From Caballeronia humi (lineage in GTDB: Bacteria > Pseudomonadota > Gammaproteobacteria > Burkholderiales > Burkholderiaceae), in contig NZ_FCNW02000022.1 of the NCBI RefSeq assembly GCF_001544475.1, forward strand, positions 34,656 to 98,655: a DNA stretch of 64,000 bases, written 5' to 3'. Below the pieces are notes generated by a model, which saw nothing but the letters and a program-made list of their open reading frames with translations, made no database searches and was not told where the DNA came from. The translations under genes and the position numbers were made by a program. Shown here piece after piece: positions 33,755 to 42,247 of this stretch. Positions within the stretch are counted from its first letter, which is position 1; each line of letters opens with the position of its first letter.

Positions 33755-35041
33755 ATGCAAACCACGACTACCCCCAAGCTGGCGATTCGCCGCTGGTGGG
33801 CGATCATGCCGATCGTCTTCATCACGTACAGCCTTGCGTATCTCGATCGCGCGAACTACGGCTTCGCTGCGGCCGCCGGCATCAATCACGACCTGGGCAT
33901 CAGCAAGGGCCTGTCGTCGCTGATCGGCGCGCTGTTCTTCCTCGGCTATTTCTTCTTCCAGATTCCCGGCGCGATCTACGCCGAGCGGCGCAGCGTGAAG
34001 AAACTCGTATTTGTGAGCCTGATCCTGTGGGGCGGCTGCGCGGCCCTCACGGGCATGGTGAGCAACATTCCCTCGCTGATGGCGATCCGCTTCGTGCTCG
34101 GGGTCGTCGAGGCGGCCGTGATGCCGGCGATGCTCGTCTTCATCGCGAACTGGTTCACGAAGTCCGAGCGCTCGCGGGCCAACACGTTCCTGATCCTCGG
34201 CAATCCGGTGACGGTGCTGTGGATGTCGGTGGTGTCGGGATATCTGGTGAATTCGTTCGGCTGGCGCAACATGTTCATCGCGGAAGGGTTGCCGGCGGTG
34301 ATCTGGGCCGTGATCTGGTGGTTCATCGTGCAGGACAAGCCCGCGCAGGCCAAGTGGCTGACCGATCAGGAAAAACAGGATCTGGATGCCACGCTGCGCG
34401 CCGAGCAGGCTGCGATCAAGCCGGTGAAGAACTACGGCGAGGCGTTCCGTTCGCCTGCGGTGATCAAGCTGTGTGCGCAGTATTTCTGCTGGAGCATCGG
34501 TGTGTATGGCTTCGTGCTGTGGCTGCCTTCGATTCTCAAGAACGCTTCGTCGTTCGGCATGGTCGAGACGGGATGGCTGTCGGCGGCGCCTTATCTTGCC
34601 GCGACGATCGCGATGCTGGCGGCTTCGTGGGCATCGGACAAGCTCGATCGCCGGAAGCTTTTTGTCTGGCCGTTCCTCTTGATCGGCGCGGTGGCTTTCG
34701 CCGGATCGTACTTGCTCGGATCGACCCATTTCTGGGCTTCGTATGCGTTGCTGGTGATCGCTGGGGCTGCGATGTATGCGCCGTACGGACCGTTTTTCGC
34801 GATCGTGCCGGAATTGCTGCCGAAGAACGTCGCCGGTGGGGCGATGGCTCTGATCAACAGCATGGGCGCGCTCGGGTCGTTCGTCGGGTCTTATGTGGTC
34901 GGGTATCTGAATGGCGCGACCGGCTCGCCGGGGGCATCGTACGTGTTCATGAGCGTGGCGCTTCTCGGCGCTGTGGTGTTGACTTTGGCGGTCAAGCCGC
35001 CAGTAGTGGCTGCTCCTGCAGGGAAGCTTGCGGCGCGATAG
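33755..35041 (+). CDS. kguT: MFS 2-ketogluconate transporter
   Basis: The 428-residue protein is a 12-helix major facilitator of the anion:cation symporter (ACS) family. It starts at MQTTTTPKLAIRRWWAIMPIVF, with the family motif YLDRANYGFAAAAGINHDLG. CGGAGACAC sits before the ATG, 19 bases past kguK. The position third in the operon matches KguT. The C-terminus is normal. Energy coupling is inferred from family. Confidence 0.88.
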   Translation: MQTTTTPKLAIRRWWAIMPIVFITYSLAYLDRANYGFAAAAGINHDLGISKGLSSLIGALFFLGYFFFQIPGAIYAERRSVKKLVFVSLILWGGCAALTGMVSNIPSLMAIRFVLGVVEAAVMPAMLVFIANWFTKSERSRANTFLILGNPVTVLWMSVVSGYLVNSFGWRNMFIAEGLPAVIWAVIWWFIVQDKPAQAKWLTDQEKQDLDATLRAEQAAIKPVKNYGEAFRSPAVIKLCAQYFCWSIGVYGFVLWLPSILKNASSFGMVETGWLSAAPYLAATIAMLAASWASDKLDRRKLFVWPFLLIGAVAFAGSYLLGSTHFWASYALLVIAGAAMYAPYGPFFAIVPELLPKNVAGGAMALINSMGALGSFVGSYVVGYLNGATGSPGASYVFMSVALLGAVVLTLAVKPPVVAAPAGKLAAR

Positions 35042-35075
35042 GGTTCGAATGTGAGTGACACCGCTTGATGGCCGG

Positions 35076-35092
35076 GCGCATCAAACGGTGTT
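35076..35092 (+). repeat. Short dispersed repeat core
   Basis: GCGCATCAAACGGTGTT occurs here between kguT and kguD and again, identical, at 61984-62000. A one-mismatch copy lies inverted at 61334-61350, and a fourth, interrupted copy starts at about 62113. In the later copies AAACCCAAGCG follows at a similar distance; here it is GACACCAAGCG. Confidence 0.6.
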
Positions 35093-35133
35093 AAAAAGCA
35101 GACACCAAGCGTCCACTGGAAACGAAAATCGAA

Positions 35134-36107
35134 ATGTCCACGCAAAAGAAAATCGTCGCCTACAAGGCACTGCCCGCCGACGTGCTGTCATACCTTGAGG
35201 CCCGCGCCGAAGTCGTGACGGTAGATCCGAAAGACACTGACGCGCTGCAAGCCGCGCTAAAAAGCGCGAACGGCGCGATCGGCGCGAGCGTACAAATCAC
35301 GCCCCAGATGCTGGAAGGCGCTACGAACCTGAGAGTACTTTCGACCATCTCGGTCGGCTACGACAACTTCGACGTCGCCGATCTCACGCGTCGCGGCATC
35401 GTCCTCACCCACACCCCCGACGTCCTGACGGAATCCACCGCCGATACCGTCTTCGCGCTGATCCTCTCAAGCGCGCGGCGCGTCGTCGAACTCGCGGAAT
35501 GGGTGAAAGCGGGCAACTGGAAGGCGAGCATCGGCGATGCGCACTTCGGCGTCGACGTGCAGGGCAAGACGCTCGGCATCGTCGGTCTGGGGCGCATCGG
35601 CGGGGCCGTGGCACGCCGTGCCGCGCTCGGATTTCGCATGAACGTGCTCTACACGAATCGCCGTCCGAACGCGCAAGCGGAACAGGAATACGGCGCGAAA
35701 CGCGTCGAACTCGATGAACTGCTCGCGCAGTCCGACTTCGTCTGCTTGCAAGTGCCGCTCACCGGCGAAACGCGCGGCATGATCGGCGCGGCGCAACTGA
35801 AGGCGATGAAGAAGAGCGCGATCCTGATCAACGCATCGCGCGGACGACCGTCGATGAAGCCGCGCTCATCGAGGCGCTGCAAAATGGCACGATCCTGGGC
35901 GCCGGTCTCGACGTGTTCGAGCAAGAGCCGCTGCCCGCCGGTTCGCCGCTCCTCGCGATGAAGAACGTCGTCGCGCTGCCGCACATCGGCTCGGCGACGC
36001 ACGAGACGCGTCACGCGATGAGCCGTAACGCGGCGGAGAACCTGATCGGCGCGCTGGACGGCACGCTCACGAACAACATCGTCAATCCCGACGTGCTGAA
36101 GCGCTGA
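35134..36107 (+). pseudogene. kguD: 2-keto-6-phosphogluconate / 2-ketoaldonate reductase, frameshifted
   Basis: KguD reduces 2-keto-6-phosphogluconate to 6-phosphogluconate. The D-2-hydroxyacid dehydrogenase fold is clear: GLGRIGGAVARRAALGFRM binds NAD(P). After ILINASRG the frame breaks: at about 35842-35845 the DNA reads CGCGGACGACCGTC, and restoring one base gives RG-x-TVDEAALIEAL. The second frame then runs without error (DVFEQEPLPAGSP, ALPHIGSATHETR) to the stop at 36107. As read, the product ends at 35961 in unrelated residues and lacks the catalytic Glu and His. Repaired length is 324. A sequencing error is possible. Confidence 0.85.
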
Positions 36108-36127
36108 CTGAGCGTGCGTCAAAATGC

Positions 36128-36159
36128 GGCAAAGAGCGCGCCACGGTGCGCTTTTTTGC
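36128..36159 (+). terminator. Rho-independent terminator after kguD
   Basis: GCAAAGAGCGC pairs imperfectly (one bulge) with GCGCTTTTTTGC over an eight-base loop. It lies 20 bases after the kguD stop and before ptxS. Confidence 0.65.
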
Positions 36160-36192
36160 CTTTGATCATCAAGGACGCCCGGTGAAAGCAAT

Positions 36193-37245
36193 ATGCATGA
36201 AGAGCCAAACCCGATGATAGCCAGCGCCGAACGCCGCGCCACGATCACTGACGTCGCGCGCGAAGCGGGCACGGGCAAGACCAGTATCTCGCGCTATCTG
36301 AACGGCGAGACGAGCGTGCTCTCGCCGGATTTGCGCGAGCGCATCGAAGCCGCTATCGCGAAGCTTGACTACCGGCCGAACCAGATGGCGCGAGGCCTGA
36401 AGCGCGGACGCAACCGCCTGATCGGCATGCTGCTCGCCGACCTGACGAATCCTTATTCGGTGGAAGTGCTGCAAGGCGTCGAGGCCGCGTGCCATGCGCT
36501 CGGCTACATGCCGCTGATTTGCCACGCAGCGAACGAAATCGACATGGAGCGCCGCTATCTGCAACTGCTCACGACGTACCGCGTCGAAGGCGTGATCGTG
36601 AATGCGCTCGGTGTGAAGGAAGAACTGCTGCAGACTTTTTCGCGCGGCGGCGTTCCCGTCGTGCTGGTCGACCGTTCGATCGAAGGTCTCGTCACCGATA
36701 TGGTCGGGCTCGACAACCCGGCGGCCGTTTCGCTCGCGACGCGCCATCTCGTCGACGAGGGCTTCGACGACGTGCTCTTCATCGTGCAACCGTTCAGGCG
36801 CATCAGTTCGCGGCGCGTGCGCGAAGCGGCGTTTCGTGACACTATCGGCGCGCTCGGGGCGCAGGGCTCGACCGTCGTGCTCGATCTCGCGGACGAAGCG
36901 CCTGCACTCGCCGCGATCGATGTGCAACTTGAAGCGTCGGAAGAAAAGGGCACACGTATCGCGCTTTTCGCGGCGAATGCACCGGTCGCATTGCGCGTGG
37001 CGCTGCATCTGAAGGAGCGCTACGGCGCTGACTGGCAGCAGCGCGCGGCGCTGATGTCGATCGACGATTCCGAATGGGCCGAACTCGCCGGCATGACGAC
37101 GATTCGCCAGCCGACTTACGATATCGGCCGGCGCGCGGTCGAGTTCCTGCACGAGCGGCTCGAAGGCGCGCGCATGCCGGCGCGCGAATGCCTGTTGCCG
37201 GGCGAACTCGTCGTGCGCGCCTCGACGCGCCGCGACAAACTTTAA
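36193..37245 (+). CDS. ptxS: LacI-family repressor, PtxS-like
   Basis: PtxS represses the kgu operon and is released by 2-ketogluconate in Pseudomonas. This 350-residue protein has the LacI helix-turn-helix at about 15-65 (TITDVAREAGTGKTSISRYLNG) including the hinge NQMARGLKRGR, and a periplasmic-binding-type sensor from about 75 on. Met8 is an alternative start. It is downstream of the kgu genes in the same direction, beyond a terminator. I see no copy of the operator at its own promoter, so autorepression is not evident. Confidence 0.86.
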   Translation: MHEEPNPMIASAERRATITDVAREAGTGKTSISRYLNGETSVLSPDLRERIEAAIAKLDYRPNQMARGLKRGRNRLIGMLLADLTNPYSVEVLQGVEAACHALGYMPLICHAANEIDMERRYLQLLTTYRVEGVIVNALGVKEELLQTFSRGGVPVVLVDRSIEGLVTDMVGLDNPAAVSLATRHLVDEGFDDVLFIVQPFRRISSRRVREAAFRDTIGALGAQGSTVVLDLADEAPALAAIDVQLEASEEKGTRIALFAANAPVALRVALHLKERYGADWQQRAALMSIDDSEWAELAGMTTIRQPTYDIGRRAVEFLHERLEGARMPARECLLPGELVVRASTRRDKL

Positions 37246-37253
37246 GGATTTGA

Positions 37254-38075
37254 ATGGTCAGTGTAACGACGCTCGCATGCCTCACGATTTCCACGCTTCT
37301 CATTGCCGCGATGCCGGTCGTGTTGTTGCGCAAACTCAAGCCGCGATTCGGTTTCGAACGGCGTGAAGTGATCCTCGGCATCGCGGTCTTCGCGTTCTTT
37401 TCGATGATCGTCGAGCGCGGGCTGCATGGCCTCGTGCTCTCGAACGCAACGACCGTCGGCTGGCTCGCGAATCCAGTTGTGTTCGTCGCGTATGGCGCGC
37501 TGGCGGCGGGCGTCTGCGAGGAAGTGGGGCGCTTCATCGCGATGAAGTGGCTGATCGCGCGGCAGCCGCACACGCTCGCGAACGCAGGCACGTCGCTCGG
37601 ATACGGCATCGGGCATGGCGGGGCGGAGGCGTGGCTCGTCGGCGTGTTCGTGCAGATGCAGTGGATCGTCTACGCGCTGCTTGCGAACAACAACCAGCTC
37701 GACGAGCACTTCACCAGCGCGCCGCTCGAATCGCTGATGCGCCTGCATATGGTGCTCGGCAATCTGTCTCCGCAATACGCGGCGCTGTTTATCGTCGAAC
37801 GGGCGGCGGCCTTCGTCTTTCAGCTCGGCTTCTCGGTGCTGATGTGGCAGATGCTGCGCGAGCGCTTTCGCTACACGCTGCCGGCGATGATCGCGGCGCA
37901 CGCGCTGATCAGCCTGCCCGCCGCCGCCTTCCAGGCGCGCCTGATTCCGCTCCTCGCCGCCGACGCCGTCTATCTCGTCTTCGGACTGATCGTCGTGCGC
38001 GCGCTCTTGCGGTATTTCCGCACGGGCGGCGGACGGCCCGGCGCTGCGTCGCCTACACTTCATCCCGAACACTGA
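37254..38075 (+). CDS. YhfC-family intramembrane metalloprotease homologue
   Basis: The 273-residue protein has about seven to eight hydrophobic segments. Conserved residues of the YhfC family are present: CEEVGRFIAMKW and GYGIGHGGAEAW, which place Glu and His residues for a metal site inside the membrane, as in CPBP-like proteases. The substrate is unknown. It starts eight bases after ptxS with AAGGATTTG upstream and may be co-transcribed with it, though nothing links it to sugar metabolism. Confidence 0.82.
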   Translation: MVSVTTLACLTISTLLIAAMPVVLLRKLKPRFGFERREVILGIAVFAFFSMIVERGLHGLVLSNATTVGWLANPVVFVAYGALAAGVCEEVGRFIAMKWLIARQPHTLANAGTSLGYGIGHGGAEAWLVGVFVQMQWIVYALLANNNQLDEHFTSAPLESLMRLHMVLGNLSPQYAALFIVERAAAFVFQLGFSVLMWQMLRERFRYTLPAMIAAHALISLPAAAFQARLIPLLAADAVYLVFGLIVVRALLRYFRTGGGRPGAASPTLHPEH

Positions 38076-38081
38076 CCGATC

Positions 38082-38447
38082 ATGGACGACTACCAGTACG
38101 ACTGCCCGAGCGCCGACATCGACATGCTCGCGCACGTCATCAGCGATCTCTTTCCCGAGCAGACGCAATTCGCCGAGCGCATCGACGACGAGGGCCGGAC
38201 TTCGCTCGTGATTCACTACATCGCGATGCGTTTCGGCTCGACGGCGCGCCGAATCACGATCGAAGTGCGCTTCGATTCCGTCGCGCTCGCGCGCCATCGT
38301 GCGACGCCGGTGCGCATGCACGCGCGCGGTTACGCGGTGCTGCGCGCTTACGTGGAAGCGGAACTGGGCGCGCTGGAGGAGGCGTACGCGAACAAAAAGA
38401 CCGTGCCGCGTTCGGTCGAGATCGAGATGGGCGAGGACTTCGCGTGA
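38082..38447 (+). CDS. DUF3022 domain protein
   Basis: The 121-residue acidic protein matches the Burkholderiaceae family DUF3022: IDMLAHVISDLFPEQTQF near the start, and a conserved RITIEVRFDSVALARHR in the centre. No signal peptide or membrane helix. It begins six bases after the protease gene, suggesting one operon. Function unknown. Confidence 0.75.
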   Translation: MDDYQYDCPSADIDMLAHVISDLFPEQTQFAERIDDEGRTSLVIHYIAMRFGSTARRITIEVRFDSVALARHRATPVRMHARGYAVLRAYVEAELGALEEAYANKKTVPRSVEIEMGEDFA

Positions 38448-38460
38448 ATCAGCGCGCGCG

Positions 38461-38892
38461 TCAGTCAGCGCGCTTGTAAACTTTCGCGAAACGCTCGGCC
38501 TTGACGACGCCGAAGTCGCCGGGCGCGTATTGCATGACCCAGTCGCCGGCCGCGCCGGTGAGGATGTCGCCGGCATCCGAGCGGGCGAGGGAAAACGCGT
38601 CGTGCATCTCTTTCGCGAGCACGACGGCCGGCCGGTTGCGATACACGCCCGGTTCACCGTGGACGACGTTTTGCTCCGGCACGTACTTCGCGTCGAAGCG
38701 TTCGCGCGAAACGACCCAGCGTTCGCCCGTTGCACCGGTGATGATGGCGTCGCCGAACTGGTAGCGGTTCGGGCCTTCGAGGCTCATCAGTTCGCCCGCG
38801 CTCGCCGCGAATTCGACGGCCACGGCTTCGTCCTTTACGACGCGCAATGCGGCGGGGTCGGTGCTCAGGTCGATGGTGATGAGTGCGGTCAT
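38461..38892 (-). CDS. PGDYG domain protein
   Basis: This 143-residue protein ends in GDWVMQYAPGDFGVVKAERFAKVY, the signature of the PGDYG family (here PGDFG). A similar half-repeat GPNRYQFGDAIITGATGERWVV lies in the middle, so the protein seems to hold two related modules. It is soluble and cytoplasmic by appearance. It converges on the DUF3022 gene, 13 bases apart. Function unknown. Confidence 0.75.
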   Translation of the reverse strand: MTALITIDLSTDPAALRVVKDEAVAVEFAASAGELMSLEGPNRYQFGDAIITGATGERWVVSRERFDAKYVPEQNVVHGEPGVYRNRPAVVLAKEMHDAFSLARSDAGDILTGAAGDWVMQYAPGDFGVVKAERFAKVYKRAD

Positions 38893-38965
38893 GGCAGGTC
38901 GTTGGAAATCCGGGGTTCGCGATCGTAACGGCTATCAGCGCATTTTGCACTTCAACCGCGCAAAT

Positions 38966-38999
38966 GAAAGCGCCCGCATCGAACAATGCGGGCGCTTTT
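38966..38999 (-). terminator. Strong bidirectional-looking terminator
   Basis: GAAAGCGCCCGCAT pairs with ATGCGGGCGCTTTT over CGAACA. On the minus strand the stem is followed by CATTTGCG. It lies just past the stop of the LTXXQ gene (39016) and upstream of the PGDYG gene. Confidence 0.85.
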
Positions 39000-39015
39000 C
39001 AAAACATCGGCAAAC

Positions 39016-39519
39016 TCAGGGCTTCGTGACCGAAGCCGCATCCGGCGCCGCCGCACGCGGATGACGCCGCTCGCGATGCCCGTGTTCGCGCCCGCCCTGG
39101 CGGAAGTTCGCATCGGCGAGTTTTTTCTGTTCCGGTGAAAGGCTCGCGTAAAGCGGCTCGAATGCATCGACGAGACGCTTCGTGCCGTCCGCGTTCGCCT
39201 GCGTGATCTGGCCGTACTGCTTCATGTCGTCGAGTGCGGACATCGTGTTGCGCTGCGCCACGCGCTGTCGATACAGGTCACCCATCGTGCGCGCGTTCTC
39301 GCGCATGATGTCGGCGAACTTCGACCACTGGTCTTCCTGCTGCGGCGTGATCTTGAGCGCGGAATGCAATTCGGTGATGCGTTGCTCGACGTGCGCCTCG
39401 CGTTGCGCACCAGGCGCCGAAGCCGGCGCCGCTGCGGACGCCGCGGCCGGTGCGGAAGACTGCGCGAAAGCCGCGCTCATAGCGAGGGAAGCCGCCAGTG
39501 CAACGAGTGTTTTTTTCAT
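39016..39519 (-). CDS. Periplasmic Spy/CpxP-like LTXXQ protein
   Basis: A Sec signal peptide (MKKTLVALAASLAMSAAFAQ, cleavage after AFA) is followed by an Ala/Ser/Pro linker and a helical LTXXQ-type domain: HSALKITPQQEDQWSKFADIM and YASLSPEQKKLADANFR. The His/Arg-rich tail GREHGHRERRHPR could bind metal. Members of the family act as envelope-stress chaperones or metal responders. The length is 167 residues. A strong terminator follows. Confidence 0.83.
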   Translation of the reverse strand: MKKTLVALAASLAMSAAFAQSSAPAAASAAAPASAPGAQREAHVEQRITELHSALKITPQQEDQWSKFADIMRENARTMGDLYRQRVAQRNTMSALDDMKQYGQITQANADGTKRLVDAFEPLYASLSPEQKKLADANFRQGGREHGHRERRHPRAAAPDAASVTKP

Positions 39520-39683
39520 GCGTGAGACCTTCTGTCAATTGGAAAATGGCGCGCGGTGCATGGGGCTCGACGCCGCCGATCCGCACCGCCCGGCCGAAAA
39601 CGCGTTATTAGTATCACGATTGCGCGGCCGTCATGGCGCGTTGCGACATCTGCTTACAACCGATACGTCTGGGAAAAATAGCA

Positions 39684-40583
39684 GTGGACACCTTGTTGAG
39701 CATGCGGGTTTTCGTGGAAGTCGTCGAGGCGGGGAACATGACCGCAGCCGCCGCGCGCTTCGACATCTCAGCGGCGATGGTCGGCAAGCACCTGCAGGCG
39801 CTCGAAACGAAGCTCGGCGCGCGGCTCATCGTGCGCACGACGCGCCGCCAGAGCCTCACTGAAATCGGCCGTGAGTATTACGAGCGCTGCCGGCGCATTC
39901 TCGCCGACGTCGCCGCCGCCGAGTCGCTCGCCGAAGCAATGACCTCGACGCCGCGCGGCCTCCTGCGCGTGACCGTGCCGCTTACTTACGGCGTGCAGTT
40001 CGTGACGCCGGTGGTGACGGAGTTTCTCGCGGCCTACCCGGAGATCAGCGTCGAACTGGACCTGTCGAACCGGCTTGTCGATCTCGTCGACGAAGCGTTC
40101 GATGCTGCCGTGCGCATCGGCACGCTGGAGAGTCTCGCCGATGCGAGCTTCGTCGCGCGTCCGCTCAAGGCTTACGAGATGGCGGTGTGCGCGGCGCCTT
40201 CGTATCTCGCGCGCGCAGGCACGCCGTACACGCCGCGTGATTTAGCGGAGCACGAGTGCCTCGGTTTCGTGCATACGGGACGCGAAGCGGGCTGGCGCCT
40301 CGAAGGCGACGAGCCGGAAGCGCGCGAGCATCGGGCGCGGGCCGCGCGCTTCAAGGCGAACAACGGGCAGGCGCTCAGGAAGGCGGCGCTCGCGGGCTTC
40401 GGGATCGTGTTGCAGCCGCGCGTGCTGGTCGAAGAGGAACTCGCGAGCGGCGCGCTGGTTGCGCTGCTCGAACGCTATTTGCCGGAGCCGTCGCCCGCGC
40501 ACCTCGTCTATCCGCGTGACCGCCGCGCGACGCCGAAGCTCACCACGTTTGTCGATTTCATCGTCGGCAGGCTTGGGATTTGA
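39684..40583 (+). CDS. LysR-family transcriptional regulator
   Basis: The protein has about 299 residues from a GTG start at 39684 (an upstream ATG at 39633 would add 17 cysteine-bearing residues that do not resemble LysR). The helix-turn-helix is VEAGNMTAAAARFDISAAMVG, read in two pieces; the ligand domain follows from about 90. The type is the CrgA-like subgroup. It is divergent from the LTXXQ gene and upstream of small hypothetical genes. No target is evident. Confidence 0.88.
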   Translation: MDTLLSMRVFVEVVEAGNMTAAAARFDISAAMVGKHLQALETKLGARLIVRTTRRQSLTEIGREYYERCRRILADVAAAESLAEAMTSTPRGLLRVTVPLTYGVQFVTPVVTEFLAAYPEISVELDLSNRLVDLVDEAFDAAVRIGTLESLADASFVARPLKAYEMAVCAAPSYLARAGTPYTPRDLAEHECLGFVHTGREAGWRLEGDEPEAREHRARAARFKANNGQALRKAALAGFGIVLQPRVLVEEELASGALVALLERYLPEPSPAHLVYPRDRRATPKLTTFVDFIVGRLGI

Positions 40584-40678
40584 TGCGCCGCGGCATGCTT
40601 TTCCGCGCGCTCCACGTAGCGCTCTGGCAGCGACAAAGTGCTACGATTGCCCGATACAACGATGCGATGGAGGCATCC

Positions 40679-40981
40679 ATGTCTACTCTGGCTATCGATG
40701 GTGTGCGCTGGACCAACGACCGCGTGTCGAACGTTCGCTGGGGCAGCTTCGACGCGGGCATCAACGACTGGACGACTCCCACGACGATCGTCGATGTCGC
40801 GCAGGTCGTCGAGGCGATCAAGAGCGGCAAGGAAGTCCGCACGCTCTTCACGCTAGGCGGCCGGACGTTTCTCGGTCCGAAGGTGACGGCGCTGCCCTAC
40901 ACGGCGGGGCACATCGGCATCGAGGCGCGTGTGCAGGACGGGCAGATCGAGAAGTCGCTGGAGGACCTGCCGCCGGTATGA
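40679..40981 (+). CDS. Small hypothetical protein (DUF3892-like)
   Basis: The 100-residue protein starts MSTLAIDGVRWTNDRVSNVRWG, with GGAGG six bases before the ATG. The C-terminal half (VVEAIKSGKEVRTLFTLGG ... GHIGIEARVQDGQIEKSLEDLPP) resembles in layout DUF3892, where a short beta-rich domain ends in a conserved LxxLP. That similarity is only by eye. Cytoplasmic. It precedes another hypothetical gene by 12 bases. Confidence 0.6.
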   Translation: MSTLAIDGVRWTNDRVSNVRWGSFDAGINDWTTPTTIVDVAQVVEAIKSGKEVRTLFTLGGRTFLGPKVTALPYTAGHIGIEARVQDGQIEKSLEDLPPV

Positions 40982-40993
40982 GGCAGCGAAGGC

Positions 40994-41404
40994 GTGTCGC
41001 GGAGTGCCGCCGTGGATAGTGAGAAAGCGCGCCGCTTCGACATCGAATTCGCACCGCGCATCGCGAGCCGGATCACGAGCCTGCTCGATGCCGGCGTGCG
41101 CGTTGAAGTGATGCCGCACGAAGGCAGTCGCATGCCGACGCGTGTGCGCGTTGCCGCCGAGCGCGTGGCGCATGGGCGCGGTTCTCCGCCGGGTTACGAG
41201 TGCCCGCTGAACGTGTACCTCACGTGGGACGGCGAGGAGATCGAACGCCTGTTCGATGCCGGCGGCGAGGAGCGTTTCGCGCGCTATCTGCATGCGATTC
41301 CGGCGAAGCTCGCCGCATGGCAAGGCGCGCGCGACGTCGATCTGGAAACGCGCTCGCAGGCCGAGTTCGCGGTGCTCGTCGGCGGGCTCGATTTCGAGGC
41401 ATGA
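40994..41404 (+). CDS. Hypothetical protein
   Basis: The 136-residue protein is not recognised. It starts with GTG at 40994 (alternatively GTG at 41012). It is rich in Arg and Glu, with segments RIASRITSLLDAGVRVEVM and PLNVYLTWDGEEIERLFDAGG, suggesting an alpha/beta soluble protein. It follows the preceding gene closely and could be co-transcribed. Confidence 0.5.
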   Translation: MSRSAAVDSEKARRFDIEFAPRIASRITSLLDAGVRVEVMPHEGSRMPTRVRVAAERVAHGRGSPPGYECPLNVYLTWDGEEIERLFDAGGEERFARYLHAIPAKLAAWQGARDVDLETRSQAEFAVLVGGLDFEA

Positions 41405-41501
41405 AGTCGTTACGAAACTGCCCTCACGCCGACAGCAAAAAGGTTTAGGCTTGGGGCTCGCCGCAGTATCCGGGCGCATCTCTTTCAGAAGGGAGGTCAT
41501 C

Positions 41502-41705
41502 ATGGGATCAGCGAACGACGGGAGCAAGCGCGCGGTCGTGCACACCGCCGAGCAGGGAGGCGGTTTCGTGTGGGTGATTTCGCTCGTCGATTTCGACGCG
41601 CGTGAGGTCAAGCGGTCGATGGTGTCGGAAGAGAATTTCGCGACCGCCGACGCCGCCCGCGACGCCGGCAACGACCGCCTCAAGGCGATGGCCGAGGATC
41701 ACTAG
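41502..41705 (+). CDS. Small hypothetical protein
   Basis: The 67-residue protein starts at an ATG with GGGAGG five bases upstream, an excellent site. The sequence GSKRAVVHTAEQGGGFVWVIS followed by ATADAARDAGNDRLKAMAE suggests a beta-hairpin plus helix of the kind seen in small HicB-like or DUF1508-like proteins. No function assigned. Confidence 0.65.
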   Translation: MGSANDGSKRAVVHTAEQGGGFVWVISLVDFDAREVKRSMVSEENFATADAARDAGNDRLKAMAEDH

Positions 41706-41959
41706 GACACGATGCCGCCGGCCGCGCGATCAGTGCGCAGCGGCATCGGCTGAGTTCGTTCGAAATCCTTTCTTGACACTTCCGATCCTGCTTTTTAGCT
41801 TGTAAGGCAATTCTCGCGATCGTACGCAGCGCCGAACCGAGCGTCGGCTGCATCAGCCAGAACATCCCACCGATTCCCAGCGCCTCGACGCCGTGCGCGC
41901 TCCGCTTGGCATGCGGGCCGCGCAGGCATCGGCGCGTCCGAAGATCGAGCGGCATTGTC

Positions 41960-42169
41960 ATGGATCGCCGACGCTTTCTCTCGCTGTCCACGTTCTATAT
42001 CGTCGTTGCCGCGACCGGCACGCTTGCCGCGACCGGCACGCTTGCCGCGTGCCACGGCCACGACGACGACAACGGATCGAGCGGCAATCCATCGGTGCCG
42101 CCGCCGTCCGTCGGTTCGTTCGCGTTTCCGCGTCAGCGGTGGTGGTGGAGGATAACGTTTGAGCCATGA
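41960..42169 (+). pseudogene. N-terminal fragment of a PhoD-like alkaline phosphatase
   Basis: MDRRRFLSLSTFYIVVAATG and the following GTLAACHGHDDDNGSSGNP form a Tat-like twin-Arg signal with a lipobox, and PPPSVGSFAFP is how the mature PhoD-like phosphatases begin. After FAFP the homology stops: the next residues are RQRWWWRITFEP and a stop. The full protein should be several hundred residues, so this is a relic. An 18-base tandem duplication (42011-42046) within the signal adds ATGTLA. No remaining part was found downstream. Confidence 0.65.
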
Positions 42170-42247
42170 GGCCCTTGCGCGATTTTCAGGATAGGTCCTG
42201 CAGAAGGTGCGTTAGTCTTTCGTCGTTGCGATTACTTCGGAACACGA

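Noticed and set aside
35913..36107. Separate short gene of 64 codons downstream of kguD
   Set aside because: It is the in-frame C-terminus of kguD (DVFEQEP, PHIGSATHETR) displaced by the one-base frameshift.
41680..41991. Open frame of 103 codons on the minus strand opposite the small gene and the PhoD relic
   Set aside because: No ribosome site and it overlaps a better-supported small gene; no family resemblance.
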